Shown: piece by piece, positions 1 to 11,874 of the stretch
How the letters are laid out: every line of letters begins with the position of its first letter
How positions within the stretch are numbered: position 1 is the stretch's first letter
The notes under the pieces: model-generated
The model's input: the letters and a program-made list of their open reading frames with translations, nothing else
The model's database searches: none
Told to the model about the DNA's origin: nothing
DNA from: Uloborus plumipes
Lineage: Eukaryota > Arthropoda > Arachnida > Araneae > Uloboridae
Length of the DNA stretch: 64,000 bases
Direction: 5' to 3'
NCBI GenBank assembly: GCA_038373865.1
Contig: JAXGGA010002274.1
Location: 62,001-126,000 of the forward strand
Translations under genes and position numbers: made by a program

Positions 1-137
1 ATGATTATATGTGTAATCATTACATGATTTATATGTGTCTGTCATTTTGTAATAAGAACTTTTAAAAATGCTTATTCTAAACATATTCTGCTACACACTC
101 ATCTTCGCAATAACTCCACGTTTAGAAAGCTCACATT

Positions 138-475
138 TTAATTGTTTTCCCCGTACTTATAAATTTAAGCACGAACCCTCCTCTTGAACATAACGTCTTA
201 GTAACCCAGATTCCCACACCCCAATTAAAGGCTTTCCACTTTAGTTTGCCTAATGACCAGCTATACGAGAGCTTGGGACAAACTCTCTCTTAAACCAACG
301 ATCGAACATTGCACATGGTTGGATGATATTCAGAACACTCGTGGGAATTCAGCTCCTTAAGATCATGGACGCTGTTGGCTGACGCTAATTGACTCAATCA
401 AGAATTCTAAAATTAAATCATTTGCTTCTGTTTGTCTCTGAAATTGATTTTCGTAGACGTTTGTTAAACTGATTG
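138..475. repeat. Diverged duplicated segment, copy 1
   Basis: This stretch aligns by eye, in the same orientation, with 24455-24800. Shared blocks include TTGAACATAACGT versus GTGAACATAACAT, ATTCCCACACCCCAATTAAA versus ATTTCCACAACCCAATTAAA, and TAATGACCAGCTATACGAG, which is identical in both. A further block contains a GCT-rich stretch followed by CTAATTGA. There are no terminal repeats, reading frames or target duplications. It could be an old interspersed repeat or a duplicated regulatory segment; the homeodomain-type TAAT cores do not decide between these. Confidence 0.55.
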
Positions 476-796
476 CGTTATTATTAATCTGTGTAGTCTC
501 GTTGTATGTAACAAGTTATTAACACTTTAATGTCTCGCTTGAAGGGAGGACGGTATATTTTGTGGAAACTGATTAGATCTCTCTAAAAATGTAAATATAT
601 TGTTGCAAATTTTGACAATTGTTTTATGTTCTTTTGTACTTATTTTTTTATATCATTTTGGCCATTTATTTTTTGGCTCCAAATTTGGTGAGAAATCAAC
701 AAATGTCGCCAAAGGTGGTGAAACTTGGGGTGACATTTTATGGGTAATACGTTTATATTCCAACGTTTCTCTAACTTTTCTATGTGCTTTTTTCAG

Positions 797-925
797 AACA
801 ATTGTTTTTCTTGGCTCTCAGTTTCGGCAATCATCTCTTTATTTGAGGAACATTTATTCCCTGGAGTATATTTTTGAAGTTTTGGAAACGCGAGCTGTTG
901 CTGGGAGCCAGATCTGGAGAAAATG
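797..925 (+). other. Possible 129-bp exon (weak)
   Basis: A pyrimidine-rich tract ending in TTTTTTCAG (to 796) precedes the segment, and AATG|GTGAGT (GT at 926-927) follows it. Both are good matches to metazoan splice sites. The segment is 129 bp (43 codons) and open in one frame, reading roughly TIVFLGSQFRQSSLYLRNIY and onward. I recognise no domain, and in A+T-rich DNA such a pair of sites can arise by chance. It is listed only because nothing else in the first 2 kb looks like a gene part. Confidence 0.12.
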
Positions 926-929
926 GTGA

Positions 930-2214
930 GTGGAAAGCAATTCGAAGAAAAAAAATATTTACTTTGACATTACTTTTGGACTTGTGCGATACGAGTTAAA
1001 AATCTTTTTTTTCGCATATGATTAAGTTTTTCTCCCTGTGCTTATCCAATCTTGCAGCAAGTCAGTATTATGTACTGAAAGTTTTACTGTATGAAGGTTG
1101 TTAATGAATGAAATAAAACAGCGATTTCATAAACTTACCAGATGGTTTCAGAGTTTTTGACAGATTTTGGACAATTTTCAGCCTGCTGTCCAATTAGCTG
1201 AATATACTTTTGATTTAATTGTGTCTTAGTGGATCCATGTTTCATTCATTGCCACATATTAATGCTCCAAATCCCTTTTATTTCATTTCAATAGCTCCAA
1301 ACGGTGCTCTAGATCGTGAACCAGTGTGAGCAAAACCAGCGTTCACTTAGAAAGCAACCTAAGCAGGAAAAAAATTAATTTAAAGGAAAATTATTTTGAA
1401 ATCATTAATTTTAACTAAATTATCTGCGATGGTTTTAATAAAAATCAAAATCAGCCAACTTGCATGAAAATCTTTTTTATGTTTGTTACATAATTTGATT
1501 TTTTACTTAATAAAATCCTTTTTATTCGAAGTTTTTATGCTAAAAAAAGAAATTAAATAATGTATTTTTCCTGATCGAGAATGACGGGATGTATAATAAG
1601 AGTAAGTTCATTAACAAACTCTTCAGAAGCAGTCTGATTAATTACGTTAATTAACATTTTAGTCACTCTAAATCTTTTGATTAATGTAGATTCTTTATCA
1701 AATTTTAAGACACTGAAACATACGTGCAGTAGAATTCATTAATCACACAAATTAGAATAACTAAAGATGAGAAATGAGAATAAAAATCTGAAGAATCAAC
1801 ATTACATCCTTAGGCTAACTATGCATTAAGCTTGGAATTTGAATAGAAAATGAGCCTAATACATGAAATTTAAGATTAAAAAAAATACTTTCGTCGTGTA
1901 TTTTTTTCTCATGCTACACGATACTATTCATCCAATAATTTCATTCGCAATTCACATCATTAAAGCATAATGACAAACGATAATTTCTTTAAATATAATC
2001 AGAAGAAATTTGAGTTTGAGCGAAAGAATGAAAAAGTATTTCTTAAATGATAAATTCTTTTAGTTTCGTTTTTTGATCTTTTTTTTAAATATAAACAGCG
2101 ATTAGTGGTTTTTGTAATGATGAAATACAGCACTTCAAGAATTAAAAATTATTATTCCTAAGCTTTTCTTACTTTTAAGGGAAACATAGCTGCCTTTAAT
2201 GCAAGCTTTTACCA
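930..2214. other. A+T-rich DNA, nothing recognised
   Basis: No reading frame, tandem repeat, RNA-like fold or terminal inverted repeat that I can support. It ends at the tail of the minus-strand SINE at 2215. Confidence 0.5.
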
Positions 2215-2471
2215 CTTGCTGTTATTGTTGCTGTCGTTGTCTTGTGCTGGCCATTTGGGGTGGGCTGCTTCACTTTTCTAACTGTACCGTAATTTGGTGT
2301 GACTTCCAGTACACACATGCCATAAGGACCCATCTATAGGATTGGACATTATGCAAGCACTACAACACAGTCACACAAAGAAAGGACAAGAATTGGAGAG
2401 AGAAAGTACATCCATGCCTGACTCGGAATTCAAACGCGGAACCTACCCAACGGGGTCAGACTTTTCTGCAT
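2215..2471 (-). mobile_element. tRNA-derived SINE
   Basis: Read on the minus strand, the segment starts with a tRNA-like head. It contains GTCTGACCCCGTTGGGTAGG and a B-box-like GTTTGAATTCC. A unique body follows, then CCAGCACAAGACAACGAC and a simple (AAC/AAT)-type tail. A Pol III-type head and a simple tail are the hallmarks of a SINE. It abuts the inverted-repeat element at 2473, so the exact head boundary is uncertain. Confidence 0.55.
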
Positions 2472-2472
2472 A

Positions 2473-2821
2473 CACTGTTAAAAATTCAGGAAGCTTTTAT
2501 GGTAAATGTTACTGTAAAATGTAGCGTTTACCGTACAGAAATTTTTTACTGTGAATTGTACCGATAAAAATATTGCGATTGCAGAGCAATGACCCCCTAT
2601 TTCCGCTCTCCTGATGTGTCTTATCTGGTACCGTGCATAATAAAGCAGTGTGAAAAAATTGGGTCCCGGGTTCGATCCTTGTCGTTCGTATCTCGCGCTT
2701 TTTAATTCTTGTTTTCTCTTCCGTAAAATTTTACAGTAAACAAATATTTTACGGTAAAAGTTACTGGCAGCATGGACGCCAGTAACTATTAGCGTAAAAT
2801 TTCAGGAAATTTTTAACAGTG
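2473..2821. mobile_element. MITE with CACTGTTAAAAATT ends
   Basis: The ends are perfect inverted repeats, CACTGTTAAAAATT at 2473 and its complement ending at 2821. The element is flanked by TA on both sides (2471-2472 and 2822-2823), as in Tc1/mariner-type insertion. It is 349 bp and non-coding. Its interior has several copies of ACTGTAAAA, TTTACAGT and TTTACGGTAAAA, linking it loosely to the ACTGTAAAA elements at 3068 and 23292. A B-box-like GGGTTCGATCC at about 2669 lies inside without a convincing tRNA fold around it. Confidence 0.7.
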
Positions 2822-3067
2822 TAATAGACAATGTAGTCGGCTGTGTATACTAGCTATGGGCAGAATTAACTTCTTAACTTGGCATGGAGGGAGATTTGGA
2901 AATTTTTCGAAATTTCTGTACACTTTCTTTGCAAGATGCGTGCGCTCTTTAACAGGCTGAGACAAAATGTTTTCATAACATTGATTGACACAGGCCTGAC
3001 ACAGAATGGTATTTTAAAAATCACAGTTTTTAAAATACAAAATAAGTTTTAACTGTATTTTCTAGTA

Positions 3068-3352
3068 CACTGTAAAAAATGAATGTTGTTTTTACAGAAA
3101 AATACAGCCAATTTTACAGTAATAAACTGTAAAATTGCTAATTTCACAGTACTAAACTGTAAAATTGTTAATTTTACAGTAATAAACTGTAAAAGTGCTA
3201 ATTTTTTAGTTTATTACCATGTATTTTAGTTTTAAACTGGAACCTCTGTTGCCAGTATTATACTGTTGTTTTTACAGTATAATACAGCTAAATTTTACGG
3301 CAATAAACTGTAAAATTTCTAACTTTACAGTAAGAAACTGTAAAATAATCAG
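3068..3352. mobile_element. ACTGTAAAA-motif element, partial
   Basis: It begins with CACTGTAAAAAATGAATG and then carries about ten copies of ACTGTAAAA or its complement. It matches the reverse complement of the right half of 23292-23905, including CAGTATTATAC and ATACAGCTAA blocks, so the two belong to one family. The far terminus is missing: similarity fades around 3350 with no matching inverted repeat. There is no coding potential. Confidence 0.65.
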
Positions 3353-3671
3353 AAAATAATCTATTCCTGGTGACAAGCATTTATTCTTCAGCAGCAATGC
3401 AATTTTATTGGTTAAACTTTAAATAGATGAAAATCACTGTTGCCAGATTGCTCGCCCCGCCTCTGAAAAACACAATGTTCTCTATAGTTTAAATATTTTA
3501 TATCGATTTTCGGTGCAGTTTCTGGAAAGAAATCACCAATAAAATACTTCAAACTGCTTTTATTAAGGTTTATCAAGCTTTAAAATGACGATTGGCCAAG
3601 TAGAGCAAAAATGCTCAAGAAAATTTGATATAAACATTTAAAGAAAAATAAAAGCGTTTCTAATTACGCTT

Positions 3672-4386
3672 GTCCTATCTTGCTCGATATTTCTTTGATG
3701 TCTTGGTGGAACTTTTCAATCTATGCTTCACTAACTGATCCCAAATTTTGTAGGAAAGCGTTCACATATGGATGAAGGAAGTGTAATTTCTGAACAGTCA
3801 TGAACCAGCCCAACCTTTGGGATTCGCCCAGTGTGTTCATTGGGATTCTTTTACAGTCAGGATCCTTGTTATCACTACAAAATTTACTGCATTTTCTTTG
3901 AAGGAAAACCAAGCTAATTTTTCATTTGTTTTCACGGCGGTCTCAAACTATTTATATTTCATAAGCTTGTGAAACTCTGGGCCAACAAAGATTCCCTGTT
4001 TTAGCTTAACACTAGGTAAATTCGAAAATTTCCTGCGAGTAGGAATTTGGAACAATCGCCATGTTTTAGTATTACCTTTACCAACTGATTCATTACATCT
4101 AATACCCTTTTTGGCAATCAAATCGTAAGATTTAACCTGAGAGAAGGTCTGAGGTGAATCGTCTCTAAAAGAATTATATTCGAATTTGAACTTGGAACTT
4201 CTGGATGTTCCAAGCTTGAAGATTGAAGAGATACCCGGTTCCACGGAGGAACGGAGCGGGAACTCTCATACATAGGTATATTTTGTCAAGGTCATAGCGC
4301 AAATTATCAGAGAAGCTCCATTTTATATTCAAGTGATTGATGAATAACTTAAATGTTTTCCTTTTAAAACACACCCTGCTTTTCAT
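3672..4386 (-). pseudogene. Decayed repeat-encoded protein (unnamed family)
   Basis: Three pieces on the minus strand form one broken reading frame. The first (about 4386-4200) has HLNIKWSFSDNL. The second (to about 3948) has KFSNLPSVKLKQGIFVGPEF followed by HKLM. The third (3912-3672) has NNKDPDCK-like residues (read SDNKDPDCK), then LHFLHPYVNAFLQNLG, VSEA, a stop, and EKFHQDIKEI. This order (GIFVGPQ-type block, N-K-D-P block, IHFLHSH-type block, LGAVSEEQGE..FHQDI block) is one I associate with an uncharacterised protein family dispersed in arthropod genomes, presumably transposon-borne. That association is from memory, not a search. At least two frameshifts and two stops separate the pieces. 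The N-terminal half and any element ends are not visible, so I assign no superfamily. Confidence 0.55.
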
Positions 4387-4399
4387 TATTTACTATTTT

Positions 4400-5180
4400 A
4401 TTTATTTATTTGTAATCTAAATAAAATCAGAACAAAATGGCCCTTTAGGTACCTCGTTATGTAAAAATCAATAATGAAAATAATAATAATATTCATTTTG
4501 ATAATATTAAATAATACGCTTAACAATTTAAAAGTTCAGTAAAATAAAAAATACCAGTTGAAACGCATTAAAATCATTTTTGGGCATCGGCGTTTACCCT
4601 TCAATTTTTAAAATATATTTCTTGGTTGCGTTTATAGTTTAAAACAATTTAAAACCATTTATCACAACAATATACGCTTCGAAAATACAAATTAATCCTT
4701 TCGGTAGAATGAGTGAAATGAAAGAAATATCACACAAACCAACAAAGCATAACATTAAATGCCTACCGTGGAGGGAACTAATTATCATTCCATTATTTCC
4801 ACTTTAACAGTGGTAATACTTCTCTAATCTCCAAGAAATTCGAAATGACATTTCAAGCAGCCCTATTTTACGCAGCTTTCCGTGTGTGAATAGTTATTCG
4901 GATTTATGCTTTCAGGCTTAGTTGATTTGTAATAACCTGGCATTCGCGTATATCTAAAGGCGCATATGTAAAATGGACTTATATAAATCAATGAAACAGA
5001 ATATTGGGCTTTTTACGATATAATTGTGTGGAAAAAGATACATTTACAAACATAACTCTTGAAAAGCAAAATTAGGAATGGTATCTTTTAACGCCTATTC
5101 ATTAAGATAATTTTCAAATTACTGTTTTTAATTTTATTAGTGCTTGAATCATTGTTTATGCCTTTCAAGTATCTTGTTAG
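4400..5180. other. A+T-rich DNA, nothing recognised
   Basis: Non-repetitive, no open frame of note and no terminal repeats seen. Confidence 0.5.
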
Positions 5181-5189
5181 TGATATTAC

Positions 5190-5460
5190 TTTGAAGCCCA
5201 GGTCCGGGCTTGATTCCTGGGTTGGGCACTGCCGATTCAGCTTTTATCCTTCCGTGAGTCGATAAAAGGAGTACCAAGCGTGATTATGAATTAAACCCCG
5301 GTGGTTCCGACTGATCACCTACCTGGAACATTTGATCTTGCATCCCTGAGTCAGCGGTCTAGAAAACTGAGAAAACGCGGTAGGCCTTGACCTCCATTAG
5401 CTGTTACGCCGCTGAGTTTAATTTTAGTGATATTATCGTTGTTGCCGTTGTAGTATGGTA
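5190..5460 (+). mobile_element. tRNA-derived SINE
   Basis: It starts with a tRNA-like T-arm region containing the B-box-like GGCTTGATTCCTGGG. Next comes GGGCACTGCCGATTCAGC, then ATCCTTCCGTGAGTCGATAA and GAGTACCAAGCGTGA. The CATCCTTCC...GTCGATAAA...GAGTACCA block is a conserved core I recall from tRNA-derived SINEs of several invertebrates. The body continues to about 5420 and is followed by a GTTGTTGCCGTTGT-like simple tail near 5445. No direct repeats were found. The A box is weak, so the 5' part may be truncated. Confidence 0.6.
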
Positions 5461-7890
5461 GCTTAAAAGAATCCAGGACACAAAAAGGTTTGTTGGTTAA
5501 ATTATTAACACATAATTCAAACATAGTTAAAACAGGTAAATGACAAAAATGGCAACCGGAAAATTATTTGGCAATACGCCTTACAAGCTAGCTGTGATGT
5601 CATCACCGCACATGTTCCACAACGTGGTCCAAAATTCTTACTTCTTATATATAGAGCTGCTGCCACTCACTCGCAAACACATTTAAATGCATCTGTTGGA
5701 GAGCACATCTTATGGAGTGAAGCACCGCCGTAACAGTTGTTGCTTAAACCACTCGGGAATTCGAATTTGGGTAAAAATGCTACTGGAAAGTAGCAAGCAG
5801 AAATGTACGATTTCCATTTTTAACAGAGTACCTTTAATAAGGCGGATGTGCGATTTATATTAGACAGCGCAGACAGATGGTACACCATCAATGAAGAATT
5901 CAATATTTTTATCCATACTAGAATCCAAACAACTCCTAGTTCAGCAGCCCCAGAGGCTGGCATCTAACCCAGATTTAACTAATTCAAACAGCATTTGATC
6001 AGTTTTCAGTTTTCCGAGAAGCAGGATTAGGTTATTGTACTTGTATAGATATTATTGGGGTAATTTCTCATATTTCGGGCAGCCGCATGACAGGAGAAAT
6101 GAAAACTGAGTAATTTTTGAAAAAACGATTTTATTATGAGGACAAATTTTTCCTTTTCAGATATACAGTAAAACTTCTAAATCATTTTACATAGTTTTTT
6201 AAAATAAAAATAACTTTTAAGGCAATATCTGCATCAAAGAAAACCTATGCTTATTTGCAAATATATTTCTACGAGATCAATAACTAATCAAGAAATCAGT
6301 CTTTTCTCATTGTTCTTATTACTAAACAAGTGTATTTGTTGGGAACTTCAGCGTAATTGGCACTTGATATGTTCCAGCTTTTACTCCGAAGAGAGAAAGA
6401 AACTAAAAGCACTATATGTGTGTGGGGTGTCTGAATGTGCGCCAAGCTAATGCAATGCTGAGGATCAGCTTTTCTATTATTAAAAGGTATCTTTTTGTGC
6501 AGCATAGATAAGTCCATTGGGGTTTACTTCTTGATCTTTCTGGAAAGACAAATGCTTCCTTTTTCTGAAAAATAATTAGCTCTGCGTCCTGGATTTCGGT
6601 AGTAAAACGTATACTAGAATTTCTGCAAGTTATTTTTGCTTTATAAAAAAATATTTATTGCATATTCTGACAAGATTGCATTAGTATGTGACTGTACTAT
6701 GCAAAAATTTTATTCGTTAACTACGTCAACTGCTTTTTTTTCCTCACATTTTAGGAACCACTGAATACATTTTTTCCTCTCTACAAGTAATTAAGTTAGA
6801 TATTTTTGAAATCAACTTCAATTAAGTAACTTAGTTCCTAATTTCATTGGTATTTTTTAATAAAATTTTGTACAGTAACTTCAACCAGTTATATCTAAAA
6901 GAGGAATTTTACGTCACAACGCTCAAAGGGAATTAAAAAAACCTTTTTTTTTCTTTGAGTGAGGCACATTCCCAGAGCTGGATTAATCATATTATTTTTT
7001 TTAAACCAGATTAGTTGTGTCGGCTAGGACCGTTAAGTTTTTGAACCCGTGGTCCAAGCACTCAGTCGATGGGTTTTTGAGACGCAGAAAATAGTCAGCG
7101 CTATGTTTCCATTATTCGGCATGTTAAAGATCCGCGAGTTTCATTTTGGTCAAGAAAATTTCGGGTTCTTTCACAATATGAGAGTCTAGATGCTTCCATT
7201 TGGTGGAAAACTGGTTGTCAAAATTACCTGTGTTATTGACTTCATATCCTTAATGGTAGCACACGAAAGAGTGTATGCTTCTTTGTTGACTTTTTTTGTT
7301 CTAAACTTCTCACTTTAGCAATTTTAGAACCTAATCGGAAAAACTCTTATACTTGGAGCAATGTTAAACTGACAGAACAGTACAAAACATACCGTACAAT
7401 AGAACGACCATAAGCATTTTCAAGCATTTTAATTTTCAACCAGCATGATCTGGAAACTTCTGATATTCTCGGGTAGCTTAAGATCTACAAAAAAAGGGCA
7501 CCGCACGCAGCTCTATTGGGATAAAATATTCTGCTTGTTTCCAAATTCGGGTGTACTTTGTGATCTGAGAATTCTGGCACGCTCAACCTCATGAAAATAA
7601 TGGTCATCTGCAAAGGGTTACCCATTAAGGTTACCAATGTAATCCTTATAACACCAAGGGGATCACTGGCTTAACCGTCGCGATATGGTGCCATTAGTCA
7701 TCTCCATGTATGCAATTGATAACAAAAAGTTCATTGATAATTGAAATTGCTGAAACATTGCGCCTAACAGTTTTGGAAAATGATTTACATATCTATATAT
7801 ATAATAACTCAAAAAACTCATGCATAAAGCAGAATGTCTTGTTTGAGCGCGGAGATAGTTTATTCTTGTTTATTTTATTTGTTTACTTGT
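5461..7890. other. Mostly unrecognised DNA
   Basis: Short frames at 6247-6450 and 6296-6517 overlap on opposite strands and show no domain, so I do not call them genes. The stretch 6990-7300 is more G+C-balanced, with blocks such as GGCATGTTAAAGATCCGCGA and TTTCGGGTTCTTTCACAATA. It looks like part of an interspersed repeat, but I cannot classify it or find its ends. Confidence 0.4.
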
Positions 7891-7894
7891 AACA

Positions 7895-8114
7895 CATATT
7901 TCGAGCTCGTGTACTTGGTCACGTAGGACCCGTTTATGAACTCACGTTCAATATGACTCACGTTTCAATATATCGTACAAAACAGATACATAGTACAGGT
8001 CAGAGTTTACGCTCACGGAGAAGAAAGTTACAACCAGAGCGAGGGCGGAAATCGAACCTGCCGTCCCGGGATAGCGAGAGTAAAGCGCAGAAAATCAGCG
8101 CCACCGGGACCCCG
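7895..8114 (-). mobile_element. tRNA-derived SINE
   Basis: Reading the minus strand from 8114, the head is GGGGTCCCGGTGGCGC, with an A-box-like TGGCGCTGATT. About 50 bp further is the B-box GGCAGGTTCGATTTC. The spacing fits a tRNA, but the anticodon arm does not fold as a functional tRNA. A unique body runs toward 7895. Its close neighbour at 8640-8950 has a different head and body, so this is a separate family. Confidence 0.55.
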
Positions 8115-8639
8115 TAGTTCATCCTATTCTATTAGAGAAAATAAACAACGTTAGAATAAAGCTTAAAATGTCATAAATGCATTAAAGAAAAAAATATCAA
8201 CATAGTAGTTTTATGACCACGTGCATGTTTTTTTGTTACCAACGTCCTACCACTTAGTTCAAAGGCACTATTAAATTGAAATGTCACCTTTATATGCTGG
8301 TTGCTCTATTCCTTTTTTTTTGGTGGATGGGGGGGATAGGATGAAGTCAAGAATCCAAGTAACAACCAAAATTTCTACTATACTTGTGTAGATGGAGCGT
8401 TTGTTTTAAAATTTGTTTGTAGTAAATCTTTAGAAGCGATTGTTGTGGAAGCTTAAAAGTACAACTGTACATTACTCATGAAAGCAGTCCCATTGTGCAT
8501 TCAAGAATATATCACAGCTTTTTTTAAACCTGCCTATTAGCATGAGCTTCATTCGACTTTGAACTCAACCGTTTTTCAAATCATTTATAAGTTTTCTACA
8601 TCAGAGCCATTATTTTTCTTTAAATTGAGCAGATGAAAG
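8115..8639. other. Unrecognised DNA
   Basis: No frame, fold or repeat boundary that I can support. It contains a short T/G-rich run near 8311-8338. Confidence 0.45.
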
Positions 8640-8950
8640 CTCGCAGAGACCAGGTCTGGACTTGTACTAAAAGATTTTGCGTTTATGTTTCAATGTGAGA
8701 GCAAGCACTGTCATGCTCACTCACACACTTCTGGGGTCCCCTGTATCTACCGCTACCAGTGGCTTTAAAGATTGGATTGGGCCCTAAGACGCTTTTGAAC
8801 TTTTAGGACTTTGTGACCACGACCTATACTTAAATTGTACCAGCTGCCATTAGTGAACACGGTAGATGTTTGACCAGTGAGGTGAGACCGAACCCGGGAT
8901 TCTCCGCTTATGAGTCTGACGCCTTACCAACAGAGCCACCACGGCCCGTA
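8640..8950 (-). mobile_element. SINE with tRNA-Met-like head
   Basis: The minus strand from about 8948 reads GGGCCGTGGTGGCTCTGTTG, an A-box match (TGGCTCTGTTGG). Then comes GCGTCAGACTCATAAGC, with a CAT anticodon position, and CCCGGGTTCGGTCTC, a B-box match. The CAGACTCATAA arm resembles elongator tRNA-Met. The acceptor stem does not close and the sequence runs on into an unrelated body toward 8640. It is therefore a SINE rather than a tRNA gene. It lies about 50 bp outside the nest that starts at 9002. Confidence 0.6.
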
Positions 8951-9605
8951 GTGAAACACAACCCATGATTTGTGTGGCTGACGCAATCCCCTCCTCATAT
9001 ACAGTGGCGGACAAAAAAACAACATCTCCTAGAAACACAAACAATGCGCATTGTTAACACATGATTTTGTGTTCATAAAACTCTCTTAATTGTTTAAAAG
9101 CAAACGTATGAGGAACTATAACATCTCGATTGCATCATTCATTGCTTCCAGCGTATTGCAACTTCCGAAAGTTATACATAGCTCGCAAAAATTGAGGAAA
9201 CGTGCATTCAGTTTGTTTTTGGTTGCAATAAAAGCATGCCTCCTATGTCTCCGTGCGCGCAATTAACTTTAAGAAAAAAGTGATTGCAGTTGTTTTAACT
9301 AAAGAAGGATATTCTATACGTGTGATTGCTAAAGAATAAGTTACAATAAATCTACTGTTTCGTAGAAAATCGGAACGTGAAACTGGCGATGTTCAAAGAA
9401 GAGCTGGATCAGGAAAACAAAGTGTGACCACAAAGTCTCAGGATCGATATTCGAAACGAATGTTCACTGCTCGACATTGAAAATGAAACACCAAGTAGTG
9501 GTCGGAGAGTGATGAAATTTGGTACAAAATCAGAGACAGCAAGGAACAATAAGTGATCTTTATTTCAAAACGATAAACAGAATAGAGAGCGAGAACGGCG
9601 TCAGT

Positions 9606-10643
9606 TCAGTAGGTTGTAAGACCACCGCGGACAGCGATGCACGAAGAAACACGTCTAGGCATACAGTCAATAAGAGTGCGGATGGTGTTCTGTGGGATGG
9701 CTTTCCATTCCTTTTCAACCATTTGCCACAGTTCGTCTTCTGAACGAGGCAGAGGCAGATTCTGAAAACGGCGTAGAATCACATCCCACACATGTTCGAT
9801 TTGTGACTGATCAGGACAGTACGGTGGCCAGGGAAGCATCTGTATAACGTGGAGAGCATGTTGGCAGATGCGAGCATTGTGTGGTCGGTCGTTATCCTGC
9901 TGAAAAATTGCATTAGGCAGCCCTTGAAGGTAGGGGATTGCGAACGGCCGCAGCACATTATCCAAGTATCGTGGGCCGTCATAGTGCCCAGAATACGAAC
10001 TAGAGGTGATGGAATTGTACGAAATAGCGCCCCAACCGATTATGCCACGTTGTCGCAAGGGGGTGGGGGGGGGGGCGTTCCACAGTTACTGCCAGATAAG
10101 ATCTGTCTCAGCGTCGATGCCGCACACGTATGCGGTGACTGTCACTGGATAAGTAGAAGCGTGACTCATCTGAGAACACGTTATTTCACCATTCTGTCTT
10201 CTACGTCACTCTAGTCCAGCACCATTCCAAACGTTCGCGTCTATGCTGTGGGGTCAATGGCAGTCTTCTTAGCGAATGTCGTGATTGCAAGCCACGTGCA
10301 ATCAATCGACGGTAAATGTTTCTGGTCGACACGGGAGCATCCAGGGTATCTTGCACATGCTGCAGAATCAAGGTACAAGTGACTTGCGGGTTCGCCACAA
10401 CTTGTCGGTTAATGGGTCGATCCACACGTGCTAACGTCACTCTGGCTGGACCTGCACCCCTCAATCTTGCCTCATTTCATTGTTCTAACCATCTTCAACA
10501 CAGCCGATGCGTCGTGCTCGCATCCATGTGGGCATCAGCTGCTATTTGATGTACGAACCAAACCCCTCTCTCAGTCCGATCACCATACCCCACGTAAAAT
10601 CGTCTATTTGTTGGAAGTGTCTTTGTTGATGGTGGCCTGGCAT
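9606..10643 (-). pseudogene. Tc1-like transposase, family B copy A
   Basis: The start is ATG 10643 (MPGHHQQRHFQQIDDFTWGM), equivalent to MPRRPQRRHFQHIDDFTRGM in copy B. A frameshifted part follows; then (10464-10201) RGLQSRHSLRRLPLTPQHRR; then (10058-9606) RGIIGWGAISYNS, AIFQQDNDRPHNARICQHAL, QIEHVWDVILRRFQ and SSCIAVRGGLTTY before the stop. The second Asp (QQDN) and the Glu (QIEHVWD) survive. An expanded G run at about 10061-10076 falls in the middle and breaks the frame. Counting residues between QQD and the Glu gives 32. It cannot be translated as one protein. Confidence 0.85.
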
Positions 10644-10674
10644 TATCTCCTATTACAGGTATCCTCCGAGACAA

Positions 10675-11874
10675 TCTGAGGGAGCTAATATCCAACTACG
10701 CAAATTATTTTACCAAACAGTTATAGAACCTTCAATTCTTTACGCAGCTGCAGTATGGGGCCCATTTTTAAAGCAGAAAGGCCTAAAGAAATTAGCTACT
10801 GTTCAACGCCATTTCCTTCTTGTTGTTTTGGGAGCATATAACACATCAACTCATACCACCTTACCTATCCTTGCGGGAATTCCCCCCATTGCTCTTACAG
10901 TTAATCTAAAATCAGCTTTAGGAAATGTTTTCATAAGAAAACTACAGCAGAATTATCCCTTAATAATGTCAACTCATCCAATGACTTTGAAGAAGAAAAC
11001 CAAAAATGAACAGAACATCCTACAATACATTTTGACACCGCACACTGGGATTTTCACGGACGGATCGAAAATATGTGATGGAACCGGCTCAACATTTACT
11101 CACATCTCCAACAATCAGGTTATCTACGATTGGTCAGCCAAACCTACAGCATATAATTCAGTATTTCAAGCGGAGCTTTTTTCCATCTTTCAAGCTTTAC
11201 TTTATATTGCATCAAAAAACATTACCTCCAACACAACAATATTCTCTGATAGTTTATCTTCTCTTAAAGCAATCAGGGACCCAATGCATTCTTCAAAGTT
11301 ACTCAGAGACATTCAACCCCATCTGCAGAGAACATCCAAACACAAATCTATCTAGGTTAGAGCTAGGGACACTTTGGCAATGAACGAGCCGACTTTTTAG
11401 CTAAAACTGCAGCAATGAACCCAGCACATTCATTAGTATTTAAAATTCCTCTACAAAATATTTTCTCAGACATCACCTTTGGTCTAATCTTCTTCAAGAT
11501 TGGCAGGAAATCTGGGACACTGCAGAAACCGGTCGGAGAGTTCACGAAATCCTACCGAAAGTCAAGCTAAAACCACGATGCAAACATCCTATGGATGTAC
11601 AATTTCTCAGTGCACGCGGTTTCATTTTCTTCATATCTACACAGATTCAAGATAATAAGCTCACCCTTATGTGTTTGCAGCCAACTTGGAAGTTCAGAAC
11701 ATTACGTATTCAATTTGTCCGTTAACTAGCTTTTTCCACTGCACATATAATTCTAACCTTCCTGTATCCAAAAATATAGCTCGTATTCTACATCATCCAG
11801 CTACTCGGAAGAATCTTCGTAAAATAATGTTTTTACTCAGCACTCAAATAGAAGACTTCCAATATCCTGCCTAA
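10675..11874 (+). pseudogene. Non-LTR ORF2 3' part: RT end and RNase H
   Basis: The frame begins mid-protein with LRKLFYQTVIEPSILYAAAV and WGPFLKQKGL, the thumb/connection region of I/Jockey/R1-type reverse transcriptases. Next is TLPILAGIPPIAL. The RNase H domain has IFTDGSKICDGTGST, AELFSIFQALLYIA and IFSDSLSSLKAI, supplying its three acidic positions. A frameshift near 11340 and two TAG codons precede GHFGNERADFLAKTAA, which holds the last RNase H Asp. The probable C-terminus, NLRKIMFLLSTQIEDFQYPA, ends at 11874. The presence of RNase H points to the I/R1/LOA/Jockey group rather than RTE or CR1; I do not name a clade. Confidence 0.85.

Noticed and set aside
600..929. 109-codon frame as a complete gene
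   Set aside because: Its first codon is TTG at 600, there is no start context, and a convincing donor splice site overlaps its end. Only the segment 797-925 is kept as a weak exon candidate.
2660..2690. tRNA or SINE head inside the CACTGTTAAAA element
   Set aside because: Only a B-box-like GGGTTCGATCC is present; no A box at the right distance and no cloverleaf.
8881..8948. Functional tRNA-Met gene
   Set aside because: A and B boxes and a CAT position are present, but the acceptor stem does not close and a SINE body follows.
10316..10679. Plus-strand frames at 10316-10549 and 10428-10679
   Set aside because: Antisense shadows of the family B transposase on the minus strand.
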